Origin: Methylobacillus flagellatus_A
Lineage (GTDB): Bacteria; Pseudomonadota; Gammaproteobacteria; Burkholderiales; Methylophilaceae
Direction: 5' to 3' (one strand)
Assembly (NCBI RefSeq): GCF_031344055.1
Contig: NZ_JADBEN010000004.1
Length of the DNA: 64,000 bases
Each line of letters begins with the position of its first letter. Positions within the stretch are counted from its first letter, which is position 1. Under the pieces are notes generated by a model. That model was not told the DNA's origin. It saw only the letters and a list, made by a program, of their open reading frames with translations, and did not search any database. A program made the position numbers and the translations under genes. Below, piece after piece: positions 39,835 to 49,160 of this stretch.

Positions 39835-42015
39835 GTGCAAAAAAATCTAAATCAGAATATCGAGTTGGCAATGAAGCCAGTCGCTACCGCAGTAGCATTG
39901 TTGTTTGCCACACCGGTGGTTGCAATGGCTGCGGATGAAGAAGTACCCACTTTGCCTGAAACGACTGTTCAGGTGCATAAGGAAAATAAATACAAAGTCG
40001 AGCGGTCTGCGAATCAGAAGTTTACATCTTCGCTGCAAGATACCCCCAAAACAATCAGTGTGATTACTGAGGATGTGATCAAAGATAGCGGCTCCCTCAC
40101 ATTGCAGGATGCCTTGCGTACAACGCCTGGCATCACATTCGGGGTTGGTGAAGGCGGTTCGGGTGGCGCCATGTCCGATCGTCCATTTATACGTGGGTAT
40201 GACGCGCAATCCTCTATTTTTGTCGATGGTTTCCGCGATTTGGCAACGCAAAACCGCGAAGTATTTGCAATCGAGCGTGTGGAAGTGATCAAAGGGCCTG
40301 GAGGCGCATTTGACGGACAAGGGTCTGCTGGAGGTAGCATCAATATCATCACCAAGAAAGCCAAGGCAGACAGCTTTACATCCGGTACCATCGGCATCGG
40401 TACGGATAGCTACCGCCGTGCGACGTTCGATGGCAATTACATGCTAGGTGATGAGGCTGCTATTCGCCTGGTTGGCATGGTGCATGATGCGGATACGCCA
40501 GGGCGTGATAATGTGGATGTAAAGCGCTGGGGCTTCATGCCTTCGCTGACCTTGGGCTTGACTGGGCCTACCACTGCTACCGTGAGTTGGTATCACATGC
40601 AAACGGATGACATGCCAGATCGAGGCTTTCCATTCTTGAATGGCGAACCCATCCATGTAAGCAAGGATAACTTTTTTGGCTATACCAATCGTGACTACCA
40701 GAAGACAAGAGCGGATATAGGCACCTTGGAGCTGAAGCATGCCTTCAGCGATGATGTGGTGTTGAGAAACATCAGCCGTTACGGTGTATCCGAAAATAAA
40801 TATGTGATGACTTCTCCTGGTGGGGCAGCGGCGAATTTCCCGTTTCTTACCCGTACGAACCATGCGCGCAGTGTCGAAACAACGACGATTGCCAACATGA
40901 CGGATTTATCATTTGCGTTTAGCACTGGCTCGGTTAAACACAAGATGAATGCAGGGGTACAAATCGCTCGCGATGTGACATATCAATACCGCAACGTCAA
41001 TGTCACAGGCGTCAATCCGCTTGTGAATGCCTATGATCCAGACAATAGGGCTCCTGCTGGTGTGGCGGATGTGGTCTTCCCTGACGACAAGGAAAATAAT
41101 CGAAGTGCTACCCTCAGCAAGTCGATTTATGCGTTCGACTCCATTGAGTTCAACGAAAAATGGTTGTTGAATGCAGGCATCCGCTATGACAAATTCGAGT
41201 CGCAGCGTCATACGAATATGCTGTCGGCCACGCCAACATCGCCGGAAGTCGCGGTAAAGTCGGACGACGGTATCTTCAACTACCAGTTGGGGGTGGTTTA
41301 CAAGCTGCAACCTAATGGCAATATCTACGCGACTTACGCAACATCCTCCGTTCCTGTCGGTATTAGCAATGGTGTGACGGGGCCTGATAACAGTTCAGAG
41401 GTCGCCCTCAACACTCAGGATCTTGATCCCGAGCGTGTCAAGAGCTTTGAAGTCGGTACCAAGTGGGATGTGCTGGATGGTTTAGCATTGAATGCTGCAA
41501 TCTTTCACACCAAGCGTACGGATACCAGGCTCACCAATGCCGCGACCGGGCTTCTCGACAATGTCGGTGAAACCAAGGTTAAAGGGGTAGAGTTTGGCGC
41601 TGCGGGCCGCATCACTGACCAGTGGAATGTGTTTGCAGGCTATACCTATATGGATAGCGAACAGGTCAAAGTAGGTAATGTACCCACCAACAAGGGCAAT
41701 CAAATGCCAACAGTTGCAAGGCATAATGCGAGCCTCTGGACAACTTATCAGTTATTGCCACAGTTGACTGTCGGGGGTGGAGCTTTCTACTTAGACGACG
41801 TCTACGTCAACGTGCAGAATACGCTGAAAGTGCCGTCTTATTTGCGACTGGATGCGATGGCTGCCTACAAGTTTGATGAGCGAGTCAGTTTGCAGTTGAA
41901 CGTACAGAATCTGACGGACAAGCGCTACTTCAGTAATTCGGGTGCCTCCCACGGTGGCTTGGCTACGGTTGCGGCGGGGAGGTTTGCCTTCCTCTCGCTG
42001 AACTTCAAGTTCTAA
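39835..42015 (+). CDS. TonB-dependent siderophore receptor (Fiu-like), copy 2
   Basis: The 726-residue precursor is a close paralog of the preceding receptor: plug motifs DTPKTISVITEDVIKDSG, YDAQSSIFVDGFRDL, FDGQGSAGGSINIITKKAK, and C-terminal FAFLSLNFKF. The signal peptide is MKPVATAVALLFATPVVAMAA within a GTG-initiated N-terminus. The barrel loops differ from copy 1 while the core is near-colinear, as expected of a duplication followed by ligand divergence. It has its own terminator, and a PiuC-type gene follows, the usual Fiu neighbour. Confidence 0.9.
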   Translation: MQKNLNQNIELAMKPVATAVALLFATPVVAMAADEEVPTLPETTVQVHKENKYKVERSANQKFTSSLQDTPKTISVITEDVIKDSGSLTLQDALRTTPGITFGVGEGGSGGAMSDRPFIRGYDAQSSIFVDGFRDLATQNREVFAIERVEVIKGPGGAFDGQGSAGGSINIITKKAKADSFTSGTIGIGTDSYRRATFDGNYMLGDEAAIRLVGMVHDADTPGRDNVDVKRWGFMPSLTLGLTGPTTATVSWYHMQTDDMPDRGFPFLNGEPIHVSKDNFFGYTNRDYQKTRADIGTLELKHAFSDDVVLRNISRYGVSENKYVMTSPGGAAANFPFLTRTNHARSVETTTIANMTDLSFAFSTGSVKHKMNAGVQIARDVTYQYRNVNVTGVNPLVNAYDPDNRAPAGVADVVFPDDKENNRSATLSKSIYAFDSIEFNEKWLLNAGIRYDKFESQRHTNMLSATPTSPEVAVKSDDGIFNYQLGVVYKLQPNGNIYATYATSSVPVGISNGVTGPDNSSEVALNTQDLDPERVKSFEVGTKWDVLDGLALNAAIFHTKRTDTRLTNAATGLLDNVGETKVKGVEFGAAGRITDQWNVFAGYTYMDSEQVKVGNVPTNKGNQMPTVARHNASLWTTYQLLPQLTVGGGAFYLDDVYVNVQNTLKVPSYLRLDAMAAYKFDERVSLQLNVQNLTDKRYFSNSGASHGGLATVAAGRFAFLSLNFKF

Positions 42016-42053
42016 TATGATATAGGTTTAGTTCAATATATCTCTTACTCTAG

Positions 42054-42087
42054 CCCTATAGAGAGTTAAACTCTCTATAGGGTTTTT
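42054..42087 (+). terminator. Terminator after TonB receptor copy 2
   Basis: CCCTATAGAGAG, TTAAA, CTCTCTATAGGG followed by five T forms a perfect 12-bp stem. It separates the receptor from the PiuC-type gene, which therefore needs read-through or its own promoter. Confidence 0.92.
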
Positions 42088-42113
42088 GCTTGTTGGTTTG
42101 ATGGGTAAATAAA

Positions 42114-42797
42114 ATGTTGATTGAAATTCCAGCAGTATTGACCAAGGATCAGGTGGCACAGTGCCGGCAATTGATGGATGCGGCGGAATGGGTGGATGGC
42201 AATGTCACTTCAGGCAGCCAATCCGCTTTGGCCAAGAATAATATGCAGCTGCCGGAAGGTTCGCCTGTGGCGCGCCAAGTCGGGGATTTGATCCAGGATG
42301 CATTGGGCATGAGCCCTTTGTTCATCTCGGCAGCTTTGCCTCTGAAAGTGTTTCCGCCTCTGTTCAACCGATATGAGGGCGGGCAAGCGTTTGGCACGCA
42401 TGTGGATAATGCGATCCGCCAATTGCGCGGCACCAATTTCCGCATCCGCAGCGACCTTTCCGCCACTTTATTTTTCTCTGAGCCTGAGGATTATGACGGT
42501 GGGGTGCTGACGATTGAAGATACGTTCGGCACCCAGGAGGTGAAGCTGCCAGCAGGACATATGGTGCTTTACCCTTCCAGCAGTTTGCATCACGTGACGC
42601 CTGTCACGCGCGGAGCCCGGGTTTCATCGTTTTTCTGGATGCAGAGCATGATCCGCGACGATGCGCAGCGTACTTTGCTGTTCCAGCTGGACAGCAGCAT
42701 CCAGGCGATTGGGGCCGAGCGCGGCGGCAAGGACCCCGAGGTGATCCGCCTGACCGGCGTCTATCACAATCTATTGCGGATGTGGGCGGATAGCTAG
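42114..42797 (+). CDS. piuC: PKHD-type Fe(II)/2-oxoglutarate-dependent hydroxylase (PiuC/YbiX)
   Basis: This cytoplasmic dioxygenase family is found beside catecholate receptors and is thought to process iron-siderophore uptake. The 227-residue protein has the H-x-D iron motif (His96/Asp98 in FGTHVDNA), the distal His (LHHVTPVTRG) and the 2-oxoglutarate-binding Arg169, within the PKHD fold (LSATLFFSEPEDYDGGVL). E. coli ybiX lies next to fiu in the same way, supporting the receptor assignment. Confidence 0.93.
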   Translation: MLIEIPAVLTKDQVAQCRQLMDAAEWVDGNVTSGSQSALAKNNMQLPEGSPVARQVGDLIQDALGMSPLFISAALPLKVFPPLFNRYEGGQAFGTHVDNAIRQLRGTNFRIRSDLSATLFFSEPEDYDGGVLTIEDTFGTQEVKLPAGHMVLYPSSSLHHVTPVTRGARVSSFFWMQSMIRDDAQRTLLFQLDSSIQAIGAERGGKDPEVIRLTGVYHNLLRMWADS

Positions 42798-42803
42798 GGC
42801 GGC

Positions 42804-44090
42804 TTAAGCCGAGCCGTTTATATGGCTGTGCTGCAGTCGCGTCGCTATCTGGCGCAGGAAGTTCATGGCGATTTGCGGCTCGCCTTGCAGCAGCGTTTCG
42901 ATATTCTCTGAGTTGACGACGACGACCCCGGCTTCCTTGGAAATCACGATCGCATCTGCAACCCTAGGCGTTTGGGTCAAGAACGCCATTTCGCCAAAAT
43001 AATCGCCGCTGTTGAGTTCACGCAGCAATTTTTCTCCCAGCATGAGCTTGATCTGGCCTGAGACAAGGTAATAAAGGTCATGGCAGTTATCATTGACTCT
43101 AAAAATATAGTCGCCGCGCTGGAATGTCTTGCCATAACGCTCCATCAATTCGTCCAAGTAAGCTGTCTTGTCCTCCGGCATCTGATCAAACAGCCCCCGC
43201 AGCAATAGCACGTCTTTTTTGCGTAGTGTGGAAATCAGCGTGGTGCCGAGCATGAATACCACAAAAGTGTAGTAAAGCCAGGCAATCGAGATGAAGAGGT
43301 TCTTCATGCCGCCGAATACTGCGCCGTAAGCGGGGTTCACAGACAGGAACAAGCTGAAGGCCGGCCGCATGGCAAGCCAGAGCAGTGCGGTCACCACAGC
43401 GCCGATCATGATGTGGGACAGCCGCAGGCGCACCGGGAAATAGACGCGGTAGAAAATCGCCGTCAATAATGTGGTGAGTGCGATGGAAGTGGCCGAGTTG
43501 ATGTATTTGGAATGGGCGGTATGCGGCTCCAGGATGTTGATCACTTTTTCTATGCCCAGCCCGAGGATGGTAAACAGGAAGAACATCAGCAATATGCCCA
43601 GCACGCCCAGGATATCCTTGATCTGGCGCCGCAGGAACGAAGGCTTTTCCTGGATGCTGGCGATAGTGTAGAAGGCCGAGCGCAAGGCGCCTGCCAATGG
43701 CACGGCCAGCCAGAACATGGCGATGAAGCCGAAAACGCCCCAGGCGGCCTTATGCTGTGAGGCGTTATAGACTTCCACCATGATGCGGTTGCTGAGGTTG
43801 GGCACCAGGTTGCTGACGATGATCGCCAGCTTGACGGTGGCATAGTTGGATGACACCACGAGATGGCTCAACAGGAAAAACATGAGCACGATCAGCGGGA
43901 TCAAGGCAAACATGGCGTAAAACGACAGCGACGCAGAAATGCCAAACCCGTTGTGAACTTGAAAGCTGATCAGCGTTTCACGCAACACGAAGAACGGCGT
44001 GCTGTAACGCTGGCGTGCGTAAGCGCGGCGCGACTTATGCAATGCCGGATGGCTGCCCAGGTGTTTGACCTTGGAAATGTTGAGTGCCAA
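42804..44090 (-). CDS. YihY/BrkB membrane protein fused to a cyclic nucleotide-binding domain
   Basis: The 428-residue protein has an N-terminal BrkB-type membrane domain with about six helices (ISASLSFYAMFALIPLIVLMFFLL; WGVFGFIAMFWLAVPL; LGVLGILLMFFLFTILG; NPAYGAVFGGMKNLFISIAWLYY) and a C-terminal cNMP-type domain (YGKTFQRGDYIFRVNDNCHDLYYLVSGQIKLM; GDYFGEMAFLTQTPRVADAIV). The membrane family is poorly understood; fusion to a nucleotide sensor suggests ligand gating. It is convergent with piuC. Two domain types in one protein are clear; the ligand is unknown. Confidence 0.85.
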   Translation of the reverse strand: MALNISKVKHLGSHPALHKSRRAYARQRYSTPFFVLRETLISFQVHNGFGISASLSFYAMFALIPLIVLMFFLLSHLVVSSNYATVKLAIIVSNLVPNLSNRIMVEVYNASQHKAAWGVFGFIAMFWLAVPLAGALRSAFYTIASIQEKPSFLRRQIKDILGVLGILLMFFLFTILGLGIEKVINILEPHTAHSKYINSATSIALTTLLTAIFYRVYFPVRLRLSHIMIGAVVTALLWLAMRPAFSLFLSVNPAYGAVFGGMKNLFISIAWLYYTFVVFMLGTTLISTLRKKDVLLLRGLFDQMPEDKTAYLDELMERYGKTFQRGDYIFRVNDNCHDLYYLVSGQIKLMLGEKLLRELNSGDYFGEMAFLTQTPRVADAIVISKEAGVVVVNSENIETLLQGEPQIAMNFLRQIATRLQHSHINGSA

Positions 44091-44112
44091 AAAACCGCTC
44101 CTGTTGCCTTGC

Positions 44113-45066
44113 TCAGCCTAGAGCTTGCTTGAATTTCTCTGTCGCGGCAATCAGGGCGCTCCTGGTGCCGGCTTCCATGCCTGAATGGCCCGCGTCGGGA
44201 ATCATGTGAAGTTCCGCATGCGGCATGGCGTTGTGGAGCTCGTGCGCGGTCAATGGCGGGCATACCATGTCGTAGCGGCCTTGCACGATGACGGTCGGGA
44301 TCTGTTGCAACCTGGCGGCTGCCTCTGCCAATAAATTACGTTCTCCCACAAAGCACTGGTTCTTGATGTAGTGGATTTGCACCCGGGCGCGCGCCAGCTC
44401 GATTTTGCCGTTGATGCCTTGCTCACTAGTGGTGGCGCTCGGCAATAAGGTCATGATGCTGGCTTCGAAAGCGTTCCAATGAATGGCGGCTGGCTCACTG
44501 ATGGATGGCTCATCTGAAAACACGCGCTTCGCGAATGCGCTCAAGGGATCATGCTGCTCAGCTGCTGGCAAGTAGGATAGCAATTGCTGCCAGGCTTCCG
44601 GGAAGAAATGCTGTACGTCGTGCAGGAACCAATCCAACTCGCTTGGGCGACTGAGGAAAATGCCGCGGAGAATGAGCCCGGCGACATGCTGTGGATATGC
44701 CAAGGCGTAGTTCAGCGCCAGGGTGCTGCCCCATGAGCCGCCGAATACCAGCCAGCGGTCAATGGCCAGGTGCTGGCGCAGCGCGTCCAGGTCGGCCACT
44801 AGGTGGTCGATCGTATTCTCCTCAACCTCTCCTTGCGGGGTGCTGCGCCCGCAGCCGCGTTGGTCCAACAGGATGATGCGGTAATGGGCTGGGTCGAAAT
44901 AACGGCGCTGGCCTGGGTTGCACCCGCTGCCGGGGCCGCCGTGCAGGAACACCACGGGCTGGCCGGCTGGATTCCCCGATTGCTCGTAATAAATGGAATG
45001 CAGGCCTGAGACGGCCAGCATGCCTTGCTGATAAGGTTGAATGTCCGGGAAAAGCGCGTGAGTCAT
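44113..45066 (-). CDS. pip: Proline iminopeptidase
   Basis: This alpha/beta hydrolase cleaves N-terminal proline from peptides. The 317-residue protein shows the oxyanion motif HGGPGSG, the nucleophile elbow GGSWGS, LLDQRGCGRS near residue 75, the catalytic Asp in QGRYDMVCPP and His in DAGHSG. It lies 22 nt from the BrkB fusion gene and probably shares its transcript. Upstream is the promoter gap before xoxF, on the opposite strand. Confidence 0.94.
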   Translation of the reverse strand: MTHALFPDIQPYQQGMLAVSGLHSIYYEQSGNPAGQPVVFLHGGPGSGCNPGQRRYFDPAHYRIILLDQRGCGRSTPQGEVEENTIDHLVADLDALRQHLAIDRWLVFGGSWGSTLALNYALAYPQHVAGLILRGIFLSRPSELDWFLHDVQHFFPEAWQQLLSYLPAAEQHDPLSAFAKRVFSDEPSISEPAAIHWNAFEASIMTLLPSATTSEQGINGKIELARARVQIHYIKNQCFVGERNLLAEAAARLQQIPTVIVQGRYDMVCPPLTAHELHNAMPHAELHMIPDAGHSGMEAGTRSALIAATEKFKQALG

Positions 45067-45337
45067 GAATGGAGGTCTCGTCTGTGAAGGAGATTATTTT
45101 TCTATATATGGGAAATTGTCTCACCAAGTTTAGGAATTATTTAATTGTAAGTAAAATGTAAATGAAGTATTGCAAAACATTTTTTCCTGCACTAAGATGC
45201 AGTCTACTCGCTTTAAAGTGAGTAAAAGGCAAAGTCTCAAAGATGCTGCAACAACCCGTAATTATAAATGGGAGGTGGTATATGTGGGGCTGGGTCTTGT
45301 TAAACCCTTAGTAGTATCACTATGGAGATTTATAAAA

Positions 45338-47215
45338 ATGGAGATGAGCAAAATCAAGCTGGCGCTTGGTGTGGCATTTGGCATGGCTATGGCTTTGCCT
45401 ATGGTTGCATCTGCAGCTGCTGACCAAGAAGCCGCAATGAAGGATCCTAACAACTGGGCACATCCACGCGGTCAACATAATAATCAGGGTTACAGCACCC
45501 TGAACCAAATCAACAAGAGCAACGTCAAGAACGTTAAGGCAGCTTGGCAATTCGCAACCGGTGTAAACCGTGGTCACGAAGGCTCTCCTGTTGTTGTAGG
45601 CAACATGATGTATGTGCATACAGCATTCCCTAACAACGTTTACGCACTTGATCTGAACGACAATCAAAAGATTGTCTGGGCTTACTTCCCTAAGCAAGAT
45701 CCTTCCGTGCAAGCTGTTCTCTGCTGCGATAACGTAAGCCGCGGTCTGGGTTACGGCGACGGCAAGATCTTCCTGCAACAGAACGACGGCGTGTTGGTTG
45801 CTCTGGATGCGAAGACTGGTGCAAAGGTTTGGGACGTTAAGGTAAACGATCCTAAGGTTGGCGCTACCAACACCAACGCTCCTCACGTCATCAAGGACAA
45901 GGTCCTGACTGGTTGTTCCGGTGCTGAGTTCGGTGTTCGCTGCTTCCTGGCTGCTTACAGCCTGAAAGATGGCGCGCTGGTATGGAAGGCATACAGCACT
46001 GGTCCTGACAGCGAAGTGCTGATCGGCAAGGATTTCAACAAGGACAATCCTCACTACAGCTCACTGTCCGTATATGAAGACGTAAACGGCGGTAACAAGG
46101 AAGGCGGCTCTTTCAAGGCTCTGCCCAAGGAAAAGCTGAAGTTCCCTGAAAAGGACCTGGGTGTTAAGACCTGGCTGAAACCGCAAGCTGTTAAGGATGG
46201 TTGGCAGCACGGTGGTGGTTCCACATGGGGCTGGTGGCCATATGACCACAGAACCAACCTGGTTTACTACGGTACTGGTAACCCATCCGTTTGGAACCCA
46301 GACGTACGTCCTGGTGACAACAAGTGGTCCATGACTATTTTCGCTCGCGATGTAGATACTGGTATCGCTAAGTGGGGTTATCAAATGACTCCTCACGATG
46401 AGTGGGATTATGACGGCATCAATGAAGTGATCCTGTTCGACAAGGGCGGCAAGACTTACGCTTGGCACCATGACCGCAACGGTTTCGCTTATACCTTTGA
46501 TGCACATACCGGCAGCATCATTGCAGCTGAAAAAGTACACCCATTCGTTAACTGGGCTACTGGTGTTGATCTGAAGAGCGGTGTTCCTCAGAAGGATGGT
46601 AAGTACTCTACTCACCAAGACTACAACGCTAAGGGTATCTGCCCTGCTGCGCTGGGTACCAAGGACCAACAGCCTGCTGCTTACTCCCCACGTACTGGCC
46701 TGGTCTACTCTCCACTGAACCACGTTTGTATGACATACGAGCCAGTTGAGTCCAAGTATATCGCCGGTCAACCATGGGTTGGTGCTACTTTGACCATGTT
46801 TGCTGGTCCTGACGGCGTAATGGGCGGCTTTGCTGCTTATGACCCAATGACCAACAAGAGCAAGTGGTACAACAAGGAGAAGTTCTCTGCTTGGGGTGGC
46901 GCACTGACAACTGCTTCCGACCTGGTGTTCTACGGCACTCTGGACCGTTGGTTCAAGGCTGTTGACGCACAATCCGGTAAGGAACTCTGGAAGTTCCAAG
47001 TTGGTTCCGGTGTGATCGGTAACGCTTTCACATACACCCACAAGGGTAAGCAATACGTTGGCGTACTGTCCGGTATCGGCGGTTGGGCTGGCGTTGCGAT
47101 GAACCTTGGCCTTGACAACGACACCGATGCGCTGGGCGCTGCTGGTGGCTACAAAGAACTGACCAAGTACAACGCTGCTCCTGGCGGCGGTGCACTGAAC
47201 GTGTTCAGCCTGTAA
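45338..47215 (+). CDS. xoxF: Lanthanide-dependent PQQ methanol dehydrogenase XoxF
   Basis: XoxF oxidises methanol in the periplasm using PQQ and a light lanthanide ion. The 625-residue precursor has a signal peptide (MEMSKIKLALGVAFGMAMALPM), the tryptophan-docking propeller repeats, the adjacent Cys pair (Cys129-Cys130 in LCCDN), and the metal and PQQ ligands Glu197, Asn315 and Asp357. Asp359 in WDYDG is the extra aspartate that marks lanthanide enzymes; calcium MxaF has Ala there. ATG 45338 with GGAG ten bases upstream is chosen over a long upstream frame. A terminator separates it from xoxJ. No mxaF genes occur in the window. Confidence 0.96.
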   Translation: MEMSKIKLALGVAFGMAMALPMVASAAADQEAAMKDPNNWAHPRGQHNNQGYSTLNQINKSNVKNVKAAWQFATGVNRGHEGSPVVVGNMMYVHTAFPNNVYALDLNDNQKIVWAYFPKQDPSVQAVLCCDNVSRGLGYGDGKIFLQQNDGVLVALDAKTGAKVWDVKVNDPKVGATNTNAPHVIKDKVLTGCSGAEFGVRCFLAAYSLKDGALVWKAYSTGPDSEVLIGKDFNKDNPHYSSLSVYEDVNGGNKEGGSFKALPKEKLKFPEKDLGVKTWLKPQAVKDGWQHGGGSTWGWWPYDHRTNLVYYGTGNPSVWNPDVRPGDNKWSMTIFARDVDTGIAKWGYQMTPHDEWDYDGINEVILFDKGGKTYAWHHDRNGFAYTFDAHTGSIIAAEKVHPFVNWATGVDLKSGVPQKDGKYSTHQDYNAKGICPAALGTKDQQPAAYSPRTGLVYSPLNHVCMTYEPVESKYIAGQPWVGATLTMFAGPDGVMGGFAAYDPMTNKSKWYNKEKFSAWGGALTTASDLVFYGTLDRWFKAVDAQSGKELWKFQVGSGVIGNAFTYTHKGKQYVGVLSGIGGWAGVAMNLGLDNDTDALGAAGGYKELTKYNAAPGGGALNVFSL

Positions 47216-47267
47216 TCGTCTGATTAATGCAGAAGATTCAAAGCTGACATTAAGTTAGTTGCTCCCA

Positions 47268-47298
47268 AGCACCCTGTCTTAGGACGGGGTGCTTTTTA
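47268..47298 (+). terminator. Hairpin terminator between xoxF and xoxJ
   Basis: AGCACCCTGTC, TTAG, GACGGGGTGCT followed by TTTTA lies in the 135-nt gap. It should reduce read-through so that xoxF is made in excess over xoxJ and xoxG. Confidence 0.88.
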
Positions 47299-47350
47299 TC
47301 TTTGATAGGCAATTAGTTAGCAGGCTTATCAACGCAGAAGGAAGTAAGTA

Positions 47351-48268
47351 ATGTTAAAAACGCTGAAGAAGGTTTCATTAGTACTCGTGTTGTCCGGCGT
47401 GAGCCAGGTTGCGATGGCAGGCGGTGCTGGCAATGCATTGGAAGTCGACACCGAAGTGGGGCGCGGTGGCCTCCCGGTACGTGAAGACAATCCAAATGAA
47501 TTGAAGGTCTGCGCGGACTATGACAACTTACCCTACTCAAACGGCAAGCAGGAAGGTTTTGAGAACAAGATTGCCGAATTGATTGCCAAGGATCTTGGCA
47601 AGACCCTGACCTACCAATTCTGGTATGACCGTATGGGGTTCATCCGTAATACATTGAATGCACGTCGGTGTGATGTGATTATCGGCACGGTCGCCGGTAA
47701 TGACATGATGGCGACATCCAAGCCTTATTACCGTTCAGGCTACGTATTCGTTTACCGCAAGGATAGCGGGTATGACATCAAGGACTGGGATTCCCCGGAC
47801 CTGCATAAAGGCATTATCGGCGTGGTAGGGCAGACGCCGCCCTCCCGGCCGCTCAACGACAAGGGCTTGCTCGGCAACTCCCGTCCATACCGTATCCAGC
47901 GCGACCTCAATTTGCCGCCCAGTTTTGTGATTGACGACCTGGTCAAGGGTGAAATTGATGTCGCTATCCTTTGGGGCCCCATCGCCGGCTATTACGCCAA
48001 AAAGGCCCCTATTCCCTTGGTTGTGGTTCCTGCCCCGGAATATGAACAAGAGAATATCCATGGCAAGGAATATTGGAATATTTCGCTAGGCGTGCGTAAG
48101 CGCGACAAGGAGCGCCTGGCGATGCTGCAGGAAGTGCTGGACCGCCGTCATGACGACATCATCAAGATCCTTGATGAGTACGGCATTCCTCACGTGCCAG
48201 TGGTCGAGGGCGACGACATCGAGAAAAAATCTAAAAACAAGGGTGATGTAATTCCCAAATTTGAATAG
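47351..48268 (+). CDS. xoxJ: Methanol dehydrogenase accessory periplasmic protein XoxJ (MxaJ family)
   Basis: The 305-residue protein belongs to the solute-binding-like MxaJ/XoxJ family needed for maturation or activity of methanol dehydrogenase. It has a signal peptide (LVLVLSGVSQVAMA), LKVCADYDNLPYSNGKQEGFENKIAELIAKDLG, and WYDRMGFIRNTLNARRCDVIIG, which are typical of the family. It lies between xoxF and the cytochrome gene, the standard xox order. Which step it assists is not settled; binding to the apo-dehydrogenase is one view. Confidence 0.92.
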   Translation: MLKTLKKVSLVLVLSGVSQVAMAGGAGNALEVDTEVGRGGLPVREDNPNELKVCADYDNLPYSNGKQEGFENKIAELIAKDLGKTLTYQFWYDRMGFIRNTLNARRCDVIIGTVAGNDMMATSKPYYRSGYVFVYRKDSGYDIKDWDSPDLHKGIIGVVGQTPPSRPLNDKGLLGNSRPYRIQRDLNLPPSFVIDDLVKGEIDVAILWGPIAGYYAKKAPIPLVVVPAPEYEQENIHGKEYWNISLGVRKRDKERLAMLQEVLDRRHDDIIKILDEYGIPHVPVVEGDDIEKKSKNKGDVIPKFE

Positions 48269-48381
48269 TATTTTTCATGAACTGGGTCAACTATTCATAG
48301 TCTGACACGTTAATTGAAGTGCAGACTCGTTAGTTCTTAATAAGTAGTCGAAGTTTAATGTTCAAAAAGCAAGGAGAAAGT

Positions 48382-48912
48382 ATGTTGAATCATGGAGTGA
48401 TCAAAGCAACCTTGGCAGCCTCTGTGCTGGCGCTGGCAGGATTGGCGATGCCAATGCAGGCGAGTGCTGCCTGCAACCTGGTGTCCACCAAGGACAATAG
48501 CCCTCTGAATATCAAGGTGGCTGATGATGATACCCCAGAAGCCAAGCAGTTCCTGGAAACTTGTGTCAATCCTTACACTAAGGTTTATGCAGCCGATCCA
48601 GAGAAGGCCAAGCAAGGTAAGAAGAAGTTCGGTCTTTATTCCTGCACGACTTGCCATGGTCCAAATGGCGACGGCCAGGTGGCAGTTTCGATTACCGACG
48701 ACCGTTGGCAATACTCCAAGCATATTACCGACAAGGGTTTGTTTGAAACCATTGCAGGTGGTACCAATGGCGGTATGGCAACTTGGCACAAGCAAGTGTC
48801 TGGCAACCCAGACCTGGTTTCAACTGACGAAATCTTGAAGATCGTCGCTTTCCTGCGCAGCCAATACAAGGGCGGCGGCGACAAGCCATGGTTGAACGAA
48901 AAGCCACAATAA
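48382..48912 (+). CDS. xoxG: XoxG-type cytochrome c, electron acceptor for XoxF
   Basis: This periplasmic class I cytochrome c takes electrons from XoxF. The 176-residue precursor has a signal peptide ending QASA, the haem motif CTTCH (Cys88, Cys91, His92) and a distal Met (probably Met132 in NGGMATW). ATG at 48382 has AAGGAG seven bases upstream and is preferred over ATG 48358. It follows xoxJ by 113 nt and is followed by a terminator and then ndh, so electrons may go from methanol to the respiratory chain. Confidence 0.93.
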   Translation: MLNHGVIKATLAASVLALAGLAMPMQASAACNLVSTKDNSPLNIKVADDDTPEAKQFLETCVNPYTKVYAADPEKAKQGKKKFGLYSCTTCHGPNGDGQVAVSITDDRWQYSKHITDKGLFETIAGGTNGGMATWHKQVSGNPDLVSTDEILKIVAFLRSQYKGGGDKPWLNEKPQ

Positions 48913-48975
48913 TGAAATAGTATGGGTGGCGCGGGTGCGATCCAGCACTCGCTGATCCTTCTCTATAAAGAAAAG

Positions 48976-49007
48976 ACGGTCATTGTTTATTCAATGACCG
49001 TTTTTTT
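48976..49007. terminator. Terminator after xoxG
   Basis: ACGGTCATTG, six bases, CAATGACCGT forms a 10-bp stem with a long T tract, ending the xox cluster. The remaining nucleotides up to ndh hold no recognised gene. Confidence 0.92.
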
Positions 49008-49160
49008 ATGCGCGAAGCCCGGCCTTTAGAGGTAAAATCAAAGCATTCCTTTTTGTGCAAGCCAGCTACCATGGTCATTGAGGGGTGGTTGTGATATAGC
49101 AACGCTATGCTTGCCGTGAGATGTACGGATTTATATTGATTAGTCCTGGAAAGTGAAGTT

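Noticed and set aside
45338..47215. Calcium-type methanol dehydrogenase MxaF
   Set aside because: The WDYD motif has the extra Asp of lanthanide enzymes, and the gene is followed by xoxJ and xoxG.
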